NCBI GenBank assembly: GCA_023700825.1 | Contig: JAMPYE010000096.1 | Location: forward strand, 1 to 11,375 | DNA length: 11,375 bases | Direction: 5' to 3' | From: Thermoanaerobaculia bacterium | GTDB lineage: Bacteria; Acidobacteriota; Thermoanaerobaculia; Gp7-AA8 | Shown: piece after piece, positions 1 through 7,640 of the stretch | Position numbering within the stretch: position 1 is the first letter of the stretch | Layout of the letters: each line of letters starts with the position of its first letter | Notes under the pieces: generated by a model | What the model was told of the DNA's origin: nothing | Database searches by the model: none | What the model saw: only the letters and a program-made list of their open reading frames with translations | Program-made: the position numbers and the translations under genes

Positions 1-99
1 ATGAACTGCGAGCGCCAAGCCGCCACAGAGGGCATAGTCCACTTGGGCATCGTCGAGCGCCCGGACAAGTTGATACAGCTCCTCGCTGAGGTCGATCAT
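1..99 (-). CDS. Nucleotidyltransferase-like protein, N-terminal fragment (cut by window edge)
   Basis: Only the first 33 codons are visible, starting at the ATG at 97-99 on the minus strand and running off base 1 in frame. The peptide opens MIDLSEELYQLVRALDDAQ and ends in CGGLALAVH. A short amphipathic helix followed by a Gly-Gly-x-Ala-x-x-x-His signature is typical of the N-terminus of small nucleotidyltransferase-fold proteins (MNT/AbiEii-like and related hypothetical families). The catalytic acidic residues would lie beyond the window, so activity cannot be judged. A GGGAAGG purine run abuts the ATG but is too close to be a normal Shine-Dalgarno. The frame stays open upstream without an ATG or GTG nearby. 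It follows the 131-aa membrane-protein gene on the same strand after 107 bp and could be co-transcribed with it. A toxin-antitoxin role is possible but unsupported here. Confidence 0.6.
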   Translation of the reverse strand, partial: MIDLSEELYQLVRALDDAQVDYALCGGLALAVH

Positions 100-206
100 C
101 CTTCCCAGACTCGCAGACGCGAGCTCCTGAGCGTATCGTACGCCCGATCCGGGCGACGTGATCCGTCCGCACGACGCTCGCGTCGGGAGTCGGCGTCGCC
201 TGTCCT

Positions 207-602
207 CTAATCGCTGACGATCGCCGCCGCCGCCGGCCGGACTCCCTTGACGATCATCCCCGGCGCTGCGCGCTCCCACACACGCCTCGGCACGGCGACC
301 TCGATCGTCGAGCCGCCGGCGCGCTTCACCACCAGGCGCCACGGGCCCACGGGCGCGCCGCGCGTCCCCTTGTCGGTCGCGCTGAAGATCGCCCGTCCCG
401 CAGCGACGTGCGTGACCCAGCCGAGAGTCGACTGGTGCTTGCTCACGACCTCGCCCGACCAGTTCCGCTGGTAGGGCCCCACCCCGACGAGACGTCCCAC
501 GCTGTCGCCGAGAACGACGAGCGCCCAGATCCCCAGCACCGCGAGAACCACTCGTCCCCGACCCGTCCGGGCGAGCTTCCGGACCGCGTCCTGAAGTGCC
601 AT
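207..602 (-). CDS. Small single-pass membrane protein of unknown function (131 aa)
   Basis: I do not recognise a named gene. The N-terminus is basic (MALQDAVRKLARTGRGR) and is followed by a hydrophobic helix at about residues 17-37, consistent with an uncleaved signal anchor. The remaining ~90 residues are rich in alternating beta-strand-like segments (WSGEVVSKHQ, GPWRLVVKRAGG, IEVAVPRRVWE, GMIVKGV). The pattern of a G-x-V-V-x-K strand, a V-x-x-x-x-G hairpin, a V-P-x-x-x-W turn and a final G-x-x-V-x-G strand resembles small beta-barrel (SH3/OB-like) extracytoplasmic domains such as the DUF2500/DUF7489 type; this is a family-level guess. The start at 602 is preferred because GGGAGGG (607-613) lies 4 nt upstream as a Shine-Dalgarno. 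The reading frame stays open antisense through carB to about 3128, but that extension is a shadow. It is divergent from carB and precedes the nucleotidyltransferase-like gene by 107 bp. Confidence 0.72.
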   Translation of the reverse strand: MALQDAVRKLARTGRGRVVLAVLGIWALVVLGDSVGRLVGVGPYQRNWSGEVVSKHQSTLGWVTHVAAGRAIFSATDKGTRGAPVGPWRLVVKRAGGSTIEVAVPRRVWERAAPGMIVKGVRPAAAAIVSD

Positions 603-648
603 CCGACCCTCCCGCCGAGCCCGTCCCACAGGCCCGGCGCAGTTCTTG

Positions 649-655
649 TATAGTA
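649..655. promoter_or_regulatory. Candidate back-to-back -10 elements between the small membrane gene and carB
   Basis: An AT-rich island in an otherwise GC-rich 63-bp divergent gap reads TATAGT on the plus strand (649-654) and TACTAT on the minus strand (655-650). Read towards carB, the box ends 11 nt before the ATG, so initiation 6-8 nt downstream would give a leader of only a few bases; carB has no Shine-Dalgarno before its ATG, which fits near-leaderless translation. Read towards the 131-aa gene, initiation near 643 would give a leader of about 40 nt containing that gene's GGGAGGG site. No good -35 hexamer is visible for either direction, so this is a proposal only. Confidence 0.33.
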
Positions 656-665
656 CGCGCCGACC

Positions 666-3600
666 ATGCCGAAACGCACCGATATACGCTCGATCCTCAT
701 CATCGGATCCGGCCCGATCGTCATCGGTCAGGCCTGCGAGTTCGACTACTCCGGCACCCAGGCCTGCAAGGCGCTCCGCGACGAGGGATACCGCATCATT
801 CTCGTCAACTCGAACCCGGCGACGATCATGACCGACCCGGAATTCGCCGACGCGACCTACATCGAGCCGCTGACGGCTGAGACCGTCGAGCGCATCATCG
901 AGAAAGAGAAGCCCGACGCGATCCTCCCGACGGTCGGCGGCCAGACGGCGCTGAACCTCGCCATGGCGCTCTACGAGAGCGGCGCGCTCGAACGGCACGG
1001 CGTCGAGATGATCGGCGCCAACTACAACGCCATCAAGACAGCCGAGGATCGCGAGCTCTTCAAGCAGCGGATGATCGAGATCGGGATCGACGTGTGCAAG
1101 TCCGCGCACGTCGCGACGGTCGACGAGGCACTCGCCTTCGCGCAGGAGATCGGCTACCCGCTCGTCGTCCGCCCCTCCTTCACCCTCGGTGGCAGCGGCG
1201 GCGGCATCGCCTACAACGTCGAAGAGCTCCGCGAAACCGTCGCGGGCGGCCTCCAGCTCTCCCCCATCCACCGCGTGCTCGTCGAAGAGTCGGTGCTCGG
1301 CTGGAAAGAGTTCGAGCTCGAGGTGATGCGCGACAAGGCCGACAACGTCATCATCGTCTGCTCGATCGAGAACTTCGACCCGATGGGCGTCCACACGGGC
1401 GACTCGATCACCGTCGCCCCGCAGCAGACGCTCTCGAACTTCGAGTACCAGGAGATGCGCGAGGACACGAAGCGGATCATTCGCGCGATCGGCGTCGAGA
1501 CGGGCGGCTCGAACGTGCAGTTCGCGGTCGATCCGAAGTCGGGACGGCGCATCGTCATCGAGATGAACCCGCGCGTGTCGCGCTCCTCCGCGCTCGCGTC
1601 GAAGGCGACCGGCTTCCCGATCGCGAAGTTCGCCGCGAAGCTCGCCGCCGGCTACACGCTCGACGAGATTCCGAACGACATCACGAAGAAGACTCCCGCC
1701 TCGTTCGAGCCGACGATCGACTACGTCGTCGTGAAGATCCCGCGCTTCGCCTTCGAGAAGTTCTCGAAGACGAAGCCGCATCTCGGCTTCTCGATGAAGT
1801 CGGTCGGCGAGGCGATGGCGATCGGCCGCACGTTCAAGGAAGCGCTGCAGAAGGGGCTCCGCTCGCTCGAGATCGGCCGCTCCGGCCTCGAAACCAAGGG
1901 GATCACCGACTACGAGACGCTGCGCGACAAGCTGCGGACGCCGATCCCGGGACGCATCTTCGCGGTCGGCGACGCGCTGCGAGCCGGGATGACCGCCGAG
2001 CAGATCAACGAGCTCTCGGGCATCGACCGCTGGTTCCTCCGGGAGATGGAGGAGATCATCGCCGCGGAGAAGGTGATCGTCGCGCACGCCGAGGCAATCC
2101 GTGCTGGTTCGCTCGACGGGCACTACCTGCGCGCATGGAAGCGGCTCGGCTTCTCCGACGACCAGATTGCGAAGCTCGCCGGGGTGAAGGAAGACAAGGT
2201 GCGAGAGCTCCGGCACAGGCGCGGCATTCGGCCGGTCTACAAGCGAGTCGATACCTGCGCCGCCGAGTTCGAAGCTTCGACCCCGTACATGTATTCGACG
2301 TACGAGGTCGAATGTGAGGCTGCGCCGACGACCCGCAAGAAGGTCGTCATCCTCGGCTCGGGGCCGAACCGCATCGGGCAGGGCATCGAGTTCGACATGT
2401 GCTGCGTGCACGCGTCGATGGGCCTCTCGGAGATCGGCTACGAGACGATCATGGTCAACTGCAACCCCGAGACGGTCTCGACCGACTACGACACGTCGGA
2501 CCGGCTCTACTTCGAGCCGCTCACGTTCGAGGACGTCATGGAGATCCTCGACGTCGAGAAGCCCGACGGAGTGATCGTGCAGTTCGGCGGCCAGACGCCG
2601 CTCAAGCTCGCCGGCCGCCTCGCCGCCGCGGGCGCGCCGCTCTGGGGAACGTCGGTCGACTCGATCGACCTCGCGGAGGATCGCGACCGATTCGGCAGGA
2701 TGCTCGACGAGCACATGATCCTCGCCCCGCCGCACGGCTCGGCGAGGTCGGAAACCGAGGCCTTCGAGGTCGCCGCGCGCGTCGGTTACCCGATCGTCGT
2801 GCGCCCCTCCTACGTCCTCGGCGGGCGCGCGATGGCGATCTGCTACGACGCAGACGCCTTCCGGCAGTACATGCGCCAGGCGTTCGAGGCGGCTCCCGAG
2901 CACCCGATCCTCATCGACCGCTTCCTCGAGGACGCGTTCGAGCTCGACGTCGACGCGATCTGCGACGGGGAGCACGTCGTGATCACCGGTGTCATGCAGC
3001 ACATCGAGGAGGCCGGCATCCACTCCGGCGACTCGACCACCGTCGTTCCGCCCTACGCGATCGCCGCGCGCGACCAGGACCGAATTCGAAGGCTGACCCA
3101 TCAGCTCGCGAAGCTGCTCAAGGTCCACGGCCTGATGAACGTGCAGTACGCGATTGCGCAGGGCGAGCTCTACGTGATCGAGGTCAACCCGCGCGCGTCG
3201 CGCACCGTCCCCTACGTGTCGAAGGCGACCGGGATCGCCTTCGCGAAGATCGCCGCACGCGTCATGTCGGGACGGACCCTCGCCGAGGAAGGGCTCACGA
3301 GCGAGCCGAAGCTCACCAGCTACTTCGTCAAGGCGCCGGTATTCCCGTTCTCGCGCTTCCCCGACGAGGACCCGGTCCTCGGGCCGGAGATGAAATCGAC
3401 CGGCGAAGTGATGGGCATCTCCGACTCATTCGGCGAGGCCTACGCGAAGGCGATGTTAGGCGCCGGGATCGTGCTGCCGCGTGAGGGACGGGTCTTCATC
3501 TCGCTCAACACGAACGACAAGCGGCCGACCGTGATCCCGCTCGTGAAGGAGCTGAAGTCGCTCGGCTTCGAGCTCGTCGCGACCAGGGGGACGCGCGACT

Positions 3601-3884
3601 ACTTCCTCGCGCACGGCGTCGACGCCGAGCTCGTCCTCAAGGTCCACGAGGGGCGCCCGAACATCGTCGACATGATGATCAACGACAAGATCGACCTGGT
3701 GATCAACACCCCGCTCGGCCGCTCGGCCTTCTACGACGACACCTACATCCGCCGCACGTCGCTGCAGCGAGGCATCCCCTGCATCACCACCCTCTCCGCC
3801 GTCGCCGCCTGCGTCGAAGGAATGCGCGCCGTGCAGGAAGGCCGGGGAAGCGTGCGGAGTCTGCAGGAGCTGCACGCACGGTAG
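666..3884 (+). CDS. carB: Carbamoyl-phosphate synthase large subunit
   Basis: Synthesises carbamoyl phosphate from bicarbonate, ammonia (channelled from the CarA glutaminase subunit) and two ATP, feeding arginine and pyrimidine synthesis in the cytoplasm. The protein is 1072 aa, almost the same length as E. coli CarB (1073), and collinear throughout. The first carboxyphosphate domain is at about 1-400, with an N-terminal GSGPIVIGQACEFDYSG motif and R129, R169, E215, Q285, E299 and N301 in the same numbering as E. coli. The helical oligomerisation domain is at about 400-555. The second, carbamate-phosphorylating domain is at about 556-935, opening GSGPNRIGQGIEFD, with R713, E759, Q827, E839 and N841. 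A C-terminal MGS-type allosteric domain runs from about 936. It keeps T973, T976, K992 and N1014 of the effector pocket; the residue matching E. coli T1017 is Pro1016, which may alter effector response. The ATG at 666 starts the canonical MPKRTDI. No Shine-Dalgarno is visible. carA is not adjacent. Confidence 0.98.
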   Translation: MPKRTDIRSILIIGSGPIVIGQACEFDYSGTQACKALRDEGYRIILVNSNPATIMTDPEFADATYIEPLTAETVERIIEKEKPDAILPTVGGQTALNLAMALYESGALERHGVEMIGANYNAIKTAEDRELFKQRMIEIGIDVCKSAHVATVDEALAFAQEIGYPLVVRPSFTLGGSGGGIAYNVEELRETVAGGLQLSPIHRVLVEESVLGWKEFELEVMRDKADNVIIVCSIENFDPMGVHTGDSITVAPQQTLSNFEYQEMREDTKRIIRAIGVETGGSNVQFAVDPKSGRRIVIEMNPRVSRSSALASKATGFPIAKFAAKLAAGYTLDEIPNDITKKTPASFEPTIDYVVVKIPRFAFEKFSKTKPHLGFSMKSVGEAMAIGRTFKEALQKGLRSLEIGRSGLETKGITDYETLRDKLRTPIPGRIFAVGDALRAGMTAEQINELSGIDRWFLREMEEIIAAEKVIVAHAEAIRAGSLDGHYLRAWKRLGFSDDQIAKLAGVKEDKVRELRHRRGIRPVYKRVDTCAAEFEASTPYMYSTYEVECEAAPTTRKKVVILGSGPNRIGQGIEFDMCCVHASMGLSEIGYETIMVNCNPETVSTDYDTSDRLYFEPLTFEDVMEILDVEKPDGVIVQFGGQTPLKLAGRLAAAGAPLWGTSVDSIDLAEDRDRFGRMLDEHMILAPPHGSARSETEAFEVAARVGYPIVVRPSYVLGGRAMAICYDADAFRQYMRQAFEAAPEHPILIDRFLEDAFELDVDAICDGEHVVITGVMQHIEEAGIHSGDSTTVVPPYAIAARDQDRIRRLTHQLAKLLKVHGLMNVQYAIAQGELYVIEVNPRASRTVPYVSKATGIAFAKIAARVMSGRTLAEEGLTSEPKLTSYFVKAPVFPFSRFPDEDPVLGPEMKSTGEVMGISDSFGEAYAKAMLGAGIVLPREGRVFISLNTNDKRPTVIPLVKELKSLGFELVATRGTRDYFLAHGVDAELVLKVHEGRPNIVDMMINDKIDLVINTPLGRSAFYDDTYIRRTSLQRGIPCITTLSAVAACVEGMRAVQEGRGSVRSLQELHAR

Positions 3885-3889
3885 TCGTA

Positions 3890-3910
3890 GGCACGGCGTC
3901 CGGCCTTGCC
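3890..3910. terminator. Weak hairpin in the convergent carB/kinase gap
   Basis: In the 75-bp gap between the converging stop codons, GGCACGGC and GCCTTGCC style arms can pair as 4 bp, one mismatch, then 3 bp around a 5-nt loop. No T-tract follows on either strand, so it is not a convincing intrinsic terminator. It is the only hairpin I see in the gap and could serve both converging transcripts. Confidence 0.22.
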
Positions 3911-3959
3911 CGCATTACCGCGAACTCCGCTCCTCACAACGTCACGAACAGCGACGAGA

Positions 3960-6900
3960 TCACTTGTCGCTCTTTGCGGTCGACGGCCCGCCCCCGGCGT
4001 GCCCGTACTCGAGCATCCAGACATCCCATTCCTGCTCCGACGTCATACCAAACAGTGACCGGCCGTCACTCGAGAGCCGCAGGTCACCCACGCCGTCACC
4101 CAGCGAGCCGAGCGACCTGACTCTCCCGGTCTCGGCATCGATGATCTCCGCCGCGCCGGAGTTCCAATCGGCCAGCAACATTCTTCGTGAGTCAGGAAAC
4201 CAGAAGACGTTCCACAGTCGCGAGAGATCCGCCAGTTTCCTGTAGCCCTTCCGCTCCACGTCGTACAGGTAGAGCGAAAGGGGGAAAACCCCGTTGCCGT
4301 CTTGTGAATACCCGACGACGGTTCGCCCGTCGGGCGACCACACATCGGGACCGAAGGTCGAGCCGTCCGGCAGCAAAGGAATCGACATCGGCACCAACGT
4401 CCGCTTCGAAGGCTCGTCGGCGAGCGAGACCGTTCCGGCGAGCTCGCCGGTTTCCTTGAAGACGACGAGCGATCGCCCGTCGGGAGAAGGCACCGCCCCC
4501 TGAAGGGCCTCTCCGAGTGACGGCAGCTCGCGCCGAGGCTGACTGCCGTCGACGCGAACGCTCCAGAGCTCTCGCGATCCCTTCGGCGCTATGTCGTAGT
4601 ACAGCCTGGATCCGTCGGGCGACCACTTGAAGCTATCTTCACGCAGGACATCGTTCGTCAACAGGCGGCGCTCCCCGGTCGTGGCGTCGATGAGCAGGAT
4701 GTCCCACTGAGGCTCGACTCGCGAGGAAGCGAACCACTTCCCATCGGGCGATGGTGCAAGAAACCTGAGTGCGGTGGTCATGCTGGCGATCGTTCGCGGG
4801 TGCGAAGCGATTCCGCCCGAGGACGCATCAAAATCCCACCCGAGCAGGTTCGATCCGCCAGTCGCATTCGCGAAGACGACTCGCCGGCCGTCCGGCGTCA
4901 CGGATGGGGGCCCCGACAGTCCCGTCGACTGCATGCGCAGCCGCGGGGGCCCGCTCGCGACTCCGCTCTCCTCGTCCACCGGCACGGTCCACAACTCCCC
5001 CGATCCCCGGCGCGTGAACCAGATACCTTCGCGCGTCCACGCTGAGGGCACTCCAGACACTCCCTCCGTCGAGACTTCGATCGGCTCGCCCCCGCCCGCG
5101 GGAATCGTGAAGATGCGAGCGCTTTCAGGATCCGCGTGGCGCGACCCGGCGAACGCGATTCGATTGCCCGACGGCGACCAACTCAAGCCACGGTCCGGCA
5201 GCATGATGCCGCCGCCGTGGAAGTACCATCCTTCGAGGGCCTTCCGCGACGAGCCGCTCGCCGCATCGACGACCCATAGCTCCGCCGTTCTCGGATCGTA
5301 GTAAGTCGTGGACCTGCCTGCGGCGATGAGCAGTGACCGGCCGTCGGGCGACCACACCGGCGAATTTCCGAAGTCGGTGACACGGCGGACCGACTCCCCG
5401 GTCGCCCCCATGACGAAGATCCCGCCTCCGTCGCGCGCGGAGTAAAACGCGATCGAGCTCCCGTCCGGCGAGAACGACGGCGTGGCATCCACTCCGGGGT
5501 AGTCCTTCGTCAGGTTGATCGCATTCTCCCCGCCGATCCGGCGCACGAAGATGTCAGCCGTGAGGTTGCTTTGCGGGGCCGTTGCAGCGTACGCGAAGCT
5601 CGATCCATCGGGAGAGATGCTCGGCCCCCACTCGTTCCCTCGCTCCGTGGTGAGGTGGACGAGCTTCGGAACCGAATCCGGCCCCGGCGATGCCCCGGAG
5701 CTCTCATGCTCCGCCGCACGACGCGTGGCAACGAGCGCCAAGACGATGGAGGCGATCGTCGCCAGCGCCAGGCCCGCCACAAGGAGATTCCGCCGGCGAT
5801 TCCGCCCGTTCGCGTCGTCGCTTCGTCCGCCCGATTCGGTCTCGACCTCCCTCGCGACGTGTCGCAATTCGTTCGCGACGTCGAGGGCGCTTTGCCAGCG
5901 AGCGTCGGGCTTCTTCTCGAGGCATCGCCTGACGACGCGGCCGAACGCGGCAGCGCCTTCGTCCGCGCCACGCGAAGCCCGATCGCTGCTCTCGAATCCC
6001 GACAGCGGGGGAGGCTCCTCCTTGAGGATCGCCGCCACGAGGCTCGCCTTCGTCGCTCCCTGGAACGCTCGCCGTCCCGCCGCCATCTCGTAGAGGATCG
6101 CACCCAGCGCGAACACGTCACTCCGCGCGTCAGGCGCGTGCTCCTCGACCTGCTCGGGCGCCACGTACGGGAGTGTCGACGCCCCTGTACCGCCGGCCTG
6201 ATCGTGACGCTGTTGCGCGTCGCGCCTCTCGGTCGGATCGTCGACGCGCCCGACCACTTCCTGCAGGGCGCGATGCCGGCCCGCGCCGCTGTCCTCGAGA
6301 ACCGACGCCGCGCTCCTGCCGAGCCCGAAGTCGAGCAGCTTGACTCCGCCGTCGCGCGTCAGGAACACGTTGCCCGGCTTCAGGTTGCCGTGGATCACGC
6401 CCTCCCGCTGCGCTCTGCCGAGCGCGTCGGCGACCGGAATGCCGATCGCCAGCAGCTCCGCGACGGCCATCGGCCCGCGCGTCAACCGCACCGCCAGCGT
6501 CTCCCCGTCCAGATGCTCCATCACGAGGTATCCGGCGTCGTCCTGATCGCCGACGTCGATGAGCGTGCAGATGTTCGCGTGCCCTAACGAAGCGACCGTC
6601 TTCGCGCAGCGATGAATCGCGCGCTTTCGTTCGGCGTCGTCCGCCAGCTCGGATGACAGCACCTTCACGGCGACCTGTCGGTCGAGCTTCGTGTCGCGCG
6701 CCGTGTAGACGTCGCCCGAGCCGCCCGAGCCGATCAGCCCGACGATCTGGTAGGGGCCCAGCATCGCGCCTGCGCGGAGGATCTCGCGCTCGCGCCGCGG
6801 CGCCGCCGTCGGCCTCGTTGCGCCCGATCGCTGCTCCCTCAGCGTACCGAGGTCGGTCAGCAGTTCCTCGGCCGACTGATAGCGCTGTGCGGGATCCTTG

Positions 6901-7640
6901 CGAAGGAGCTTCCGCACGATCGCGTCGAGCTGCGCTGGCACGTCGTTTCGCAGTTCGGCGAGTGCCGGTGGCGGCTCGTTGAGGATCGAGTACGCGACCG
7001 CCTGGACGTACTCGCCACGGAACGGCTTCGCCCCCGTGACGAGCTCGAAGAGGACGACGCCGAGCGCCCAGAGATCCGCCGGCGGCCCCACGGACTCCGT
7101 CCGCAGTTGCTCCGGGGCCATGTAGGCGAGCGTTCCCGGAGCCGCGTTCGATTGCGTGATCTGCGACGTGCCGGCGACCTTCGCGAGACCGAAGTCGACG
7201 ATCTTCGCCACCGACTCGCTGGTGACGATCACGTTCGCCGGCTTGATGTCGCGATGAACGATCCCCACGGCGTGCGCCTTCGCGAGGCCGCGAGCGATCT
7301 GGGTGGTCAGGCGCAGCGCGTCCTCGATCGGTAGCGGCCCCCGTTCGATCTTCGCCCTCAGCGTCTCGCCGTCGTAGCAGGCCATGGCAATCCAGGCCTG
7401 CCCGTCGGTCTCGCCGACCTCGTAGACCGTGCAGATGTTCTGGTGATCGAGCTTCGAGGCGGCGCGCGCCTCCCGAAGGAATCGCTTTCGCGCCTCCTCC
7501 TCTCGCGTCATCTCGGGAGGCAGGAACTTCAGGGCGACCGGGCGACCAAGGGTCAGGTCTTCGGCTTTGTAGACCACGCCCATTCCGCCCTCGCCGAGCG
7601 CCTCCAGCACGCGATAGTGCCCGACGGTGCGGCCGATCAT
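3960..7640 (-). CDS. Membrane Ser/Thr kinase with tandem kinase-pseudokinase domains and a C-terminal beta-propeller (1226 aa)
   Basis: Kinase domain 1 (about residues 9-265) is complete: Gly loop GEGGMG at 16-21, K38, alpha-C Glu E57, HRD at 129-131 with N136, DFG at 149-151 and APE at 175-177, so it should be an active Hanks-type kinase. A linker leads to kinase domain 2 (about 295-595). That domain keeps its Gly loop (304-309), K326, DFG (437-439) and APE (494-496), but HRD is HGN (417-419) and the alpha-C Glu is Cys345, so it is predicted inactive. Its activation segment is stretched to 59 residues against 28 in domain 1. A transmembrane helix at about 618-639 follows an Arg-rich stretch. 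Residues 655-1215 carry repeated SPDG/PD40 motifs of a TolB/WD40-like propeller. The predicted topology is kinases in the cytoplasm and propeller outside. The ATG at 7640 is chosen over an in-frame GTG at 7712 because it begins MIGRTVGHYRVLEALGEGGM and has AGGAG 10 nt upstream. It is a paralogue of the next gene upstream. Confidence 0.93.
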   Translation of the reverse strand: MIGRTVGHYRVLEALGEGGMGVVYKAEDLTLGRPVALKFLPPEMTREEEARKRFLREARAASKLDHQNICTVYEVGETDGQAWIAMACYDGETLRAKIERGPLPIEDALRLTTQIARGLAKAHAVGIVHRDIKPANVIVTSESVAKIVDFGLAKVAGTSQITQSNAAPGTLAYMAPEQLRTESVGPPADLWALGVVLFELVTGAKPFRGEYVQAVAYSILNEPPPALAELRNDVPAQLDAIVRKLLRKDPAQRYQSAEELLTDLGTLREQRSGATRPTAAPRREREILRAGAMLGPYQIVGLIGSGGSGDVYTARDTKLDRQVAVKVLSSELADDAERKRAIHRCAKTVASLGHANICTLIDVGDQDDAGYLVMEHLDGETLAVRLTRGPMAVAELLAIGIPVADALGRAQREGVIHGNLKPGNVFLTRDGGVKLLDFGLGRSAASVLEDSGAGRHRALQEVVGRVDDPTERRDAQQRHDQAGGTGASTLPYVAPEQVEEHAPDARSDVFALGAILYEMAAGRRAFQGATKASLVAAILKEEPPPLSGFESSDRASRGADEGAAAFGRVVRRCLEKKPDARWQSALDVANELRHVAREVETESGGRSDDANGRNRRRNLLVAGLALATIASIVLALVATRRAAEHESSGASPGPDSVPKLVHLTTERGNEWGPSISPDGSSFAYAATAPQSNLTADIFVRRIGGENAINLTKDYPGVDATPSFSPDGSSIAFYSARDGGGIFVMGATGESVRRVTDFGNSPVWSPDGRSLLIAAGRSTTYYDPRTAELWVVDAASGSSRKALEGWYFHGGGIMLPDRGLSWSPSGNRIAFAGSRHADPESARIFTIPAGGGEPIEVSTEGVSGVPSAWTREGIWFTRRGSGELWTVPVDEESGVASGPPRLRMQSTGLSGPPSVTPDGRRVVFANATGGSNLLGWDFDASSGGIASHPRTIASMTTALRFLAPSPDGKWFASSRVEPQWDILLIDATTGERRLLTNDVLREDSFKWSPDGSRLYYDIAPKGSRELWSVRVDGSQPRRELPSLGEALQGAVPSPDGRSLVVFKETGELAGTVSLADEPSKRTLVPMSIPLLPDGSTFGPDVWSPDGRTVVGYSQDGNGVFPLSLYLYDVERKGYRKLADLSRLWNVFWFPDSRRMLLADWNSGAAEIIDAETGRVRSLGSLGDGVGDLRLSSDGRSLFGMTSEQEWDVWMLEYGHAGGGPSTAKSDK

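Noticed and set aside
172..185. Inverted repeat CGACGC/GCGTCG between the two leftmost minus-strand genes
   Set aside because: Six-base arms with a 2-nt centre and no T-tract; common by chance in GC-rich DNA and not credible as a terminator.
1..210. Plus-strand open frame of 69 codons at the left edge
   Set aside because: It lies over the start of the minus-strand nucleotidyltransferase-like gene, whose peptide is far more protein-like, and its translation is Arg/Ser-rich without recognisable features.
603..3128. Long minus-strand open frame antisense to carB, continuous with the 131-aa gene
   Set aside because: It is the antisense shadow of carB in GC-rich DNA: low-complexity Arg/Asp/Val/Leu-rich translation with no domain signal. 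The real gene has its own Shine-Dalgarno and signal anchor starting at 602.
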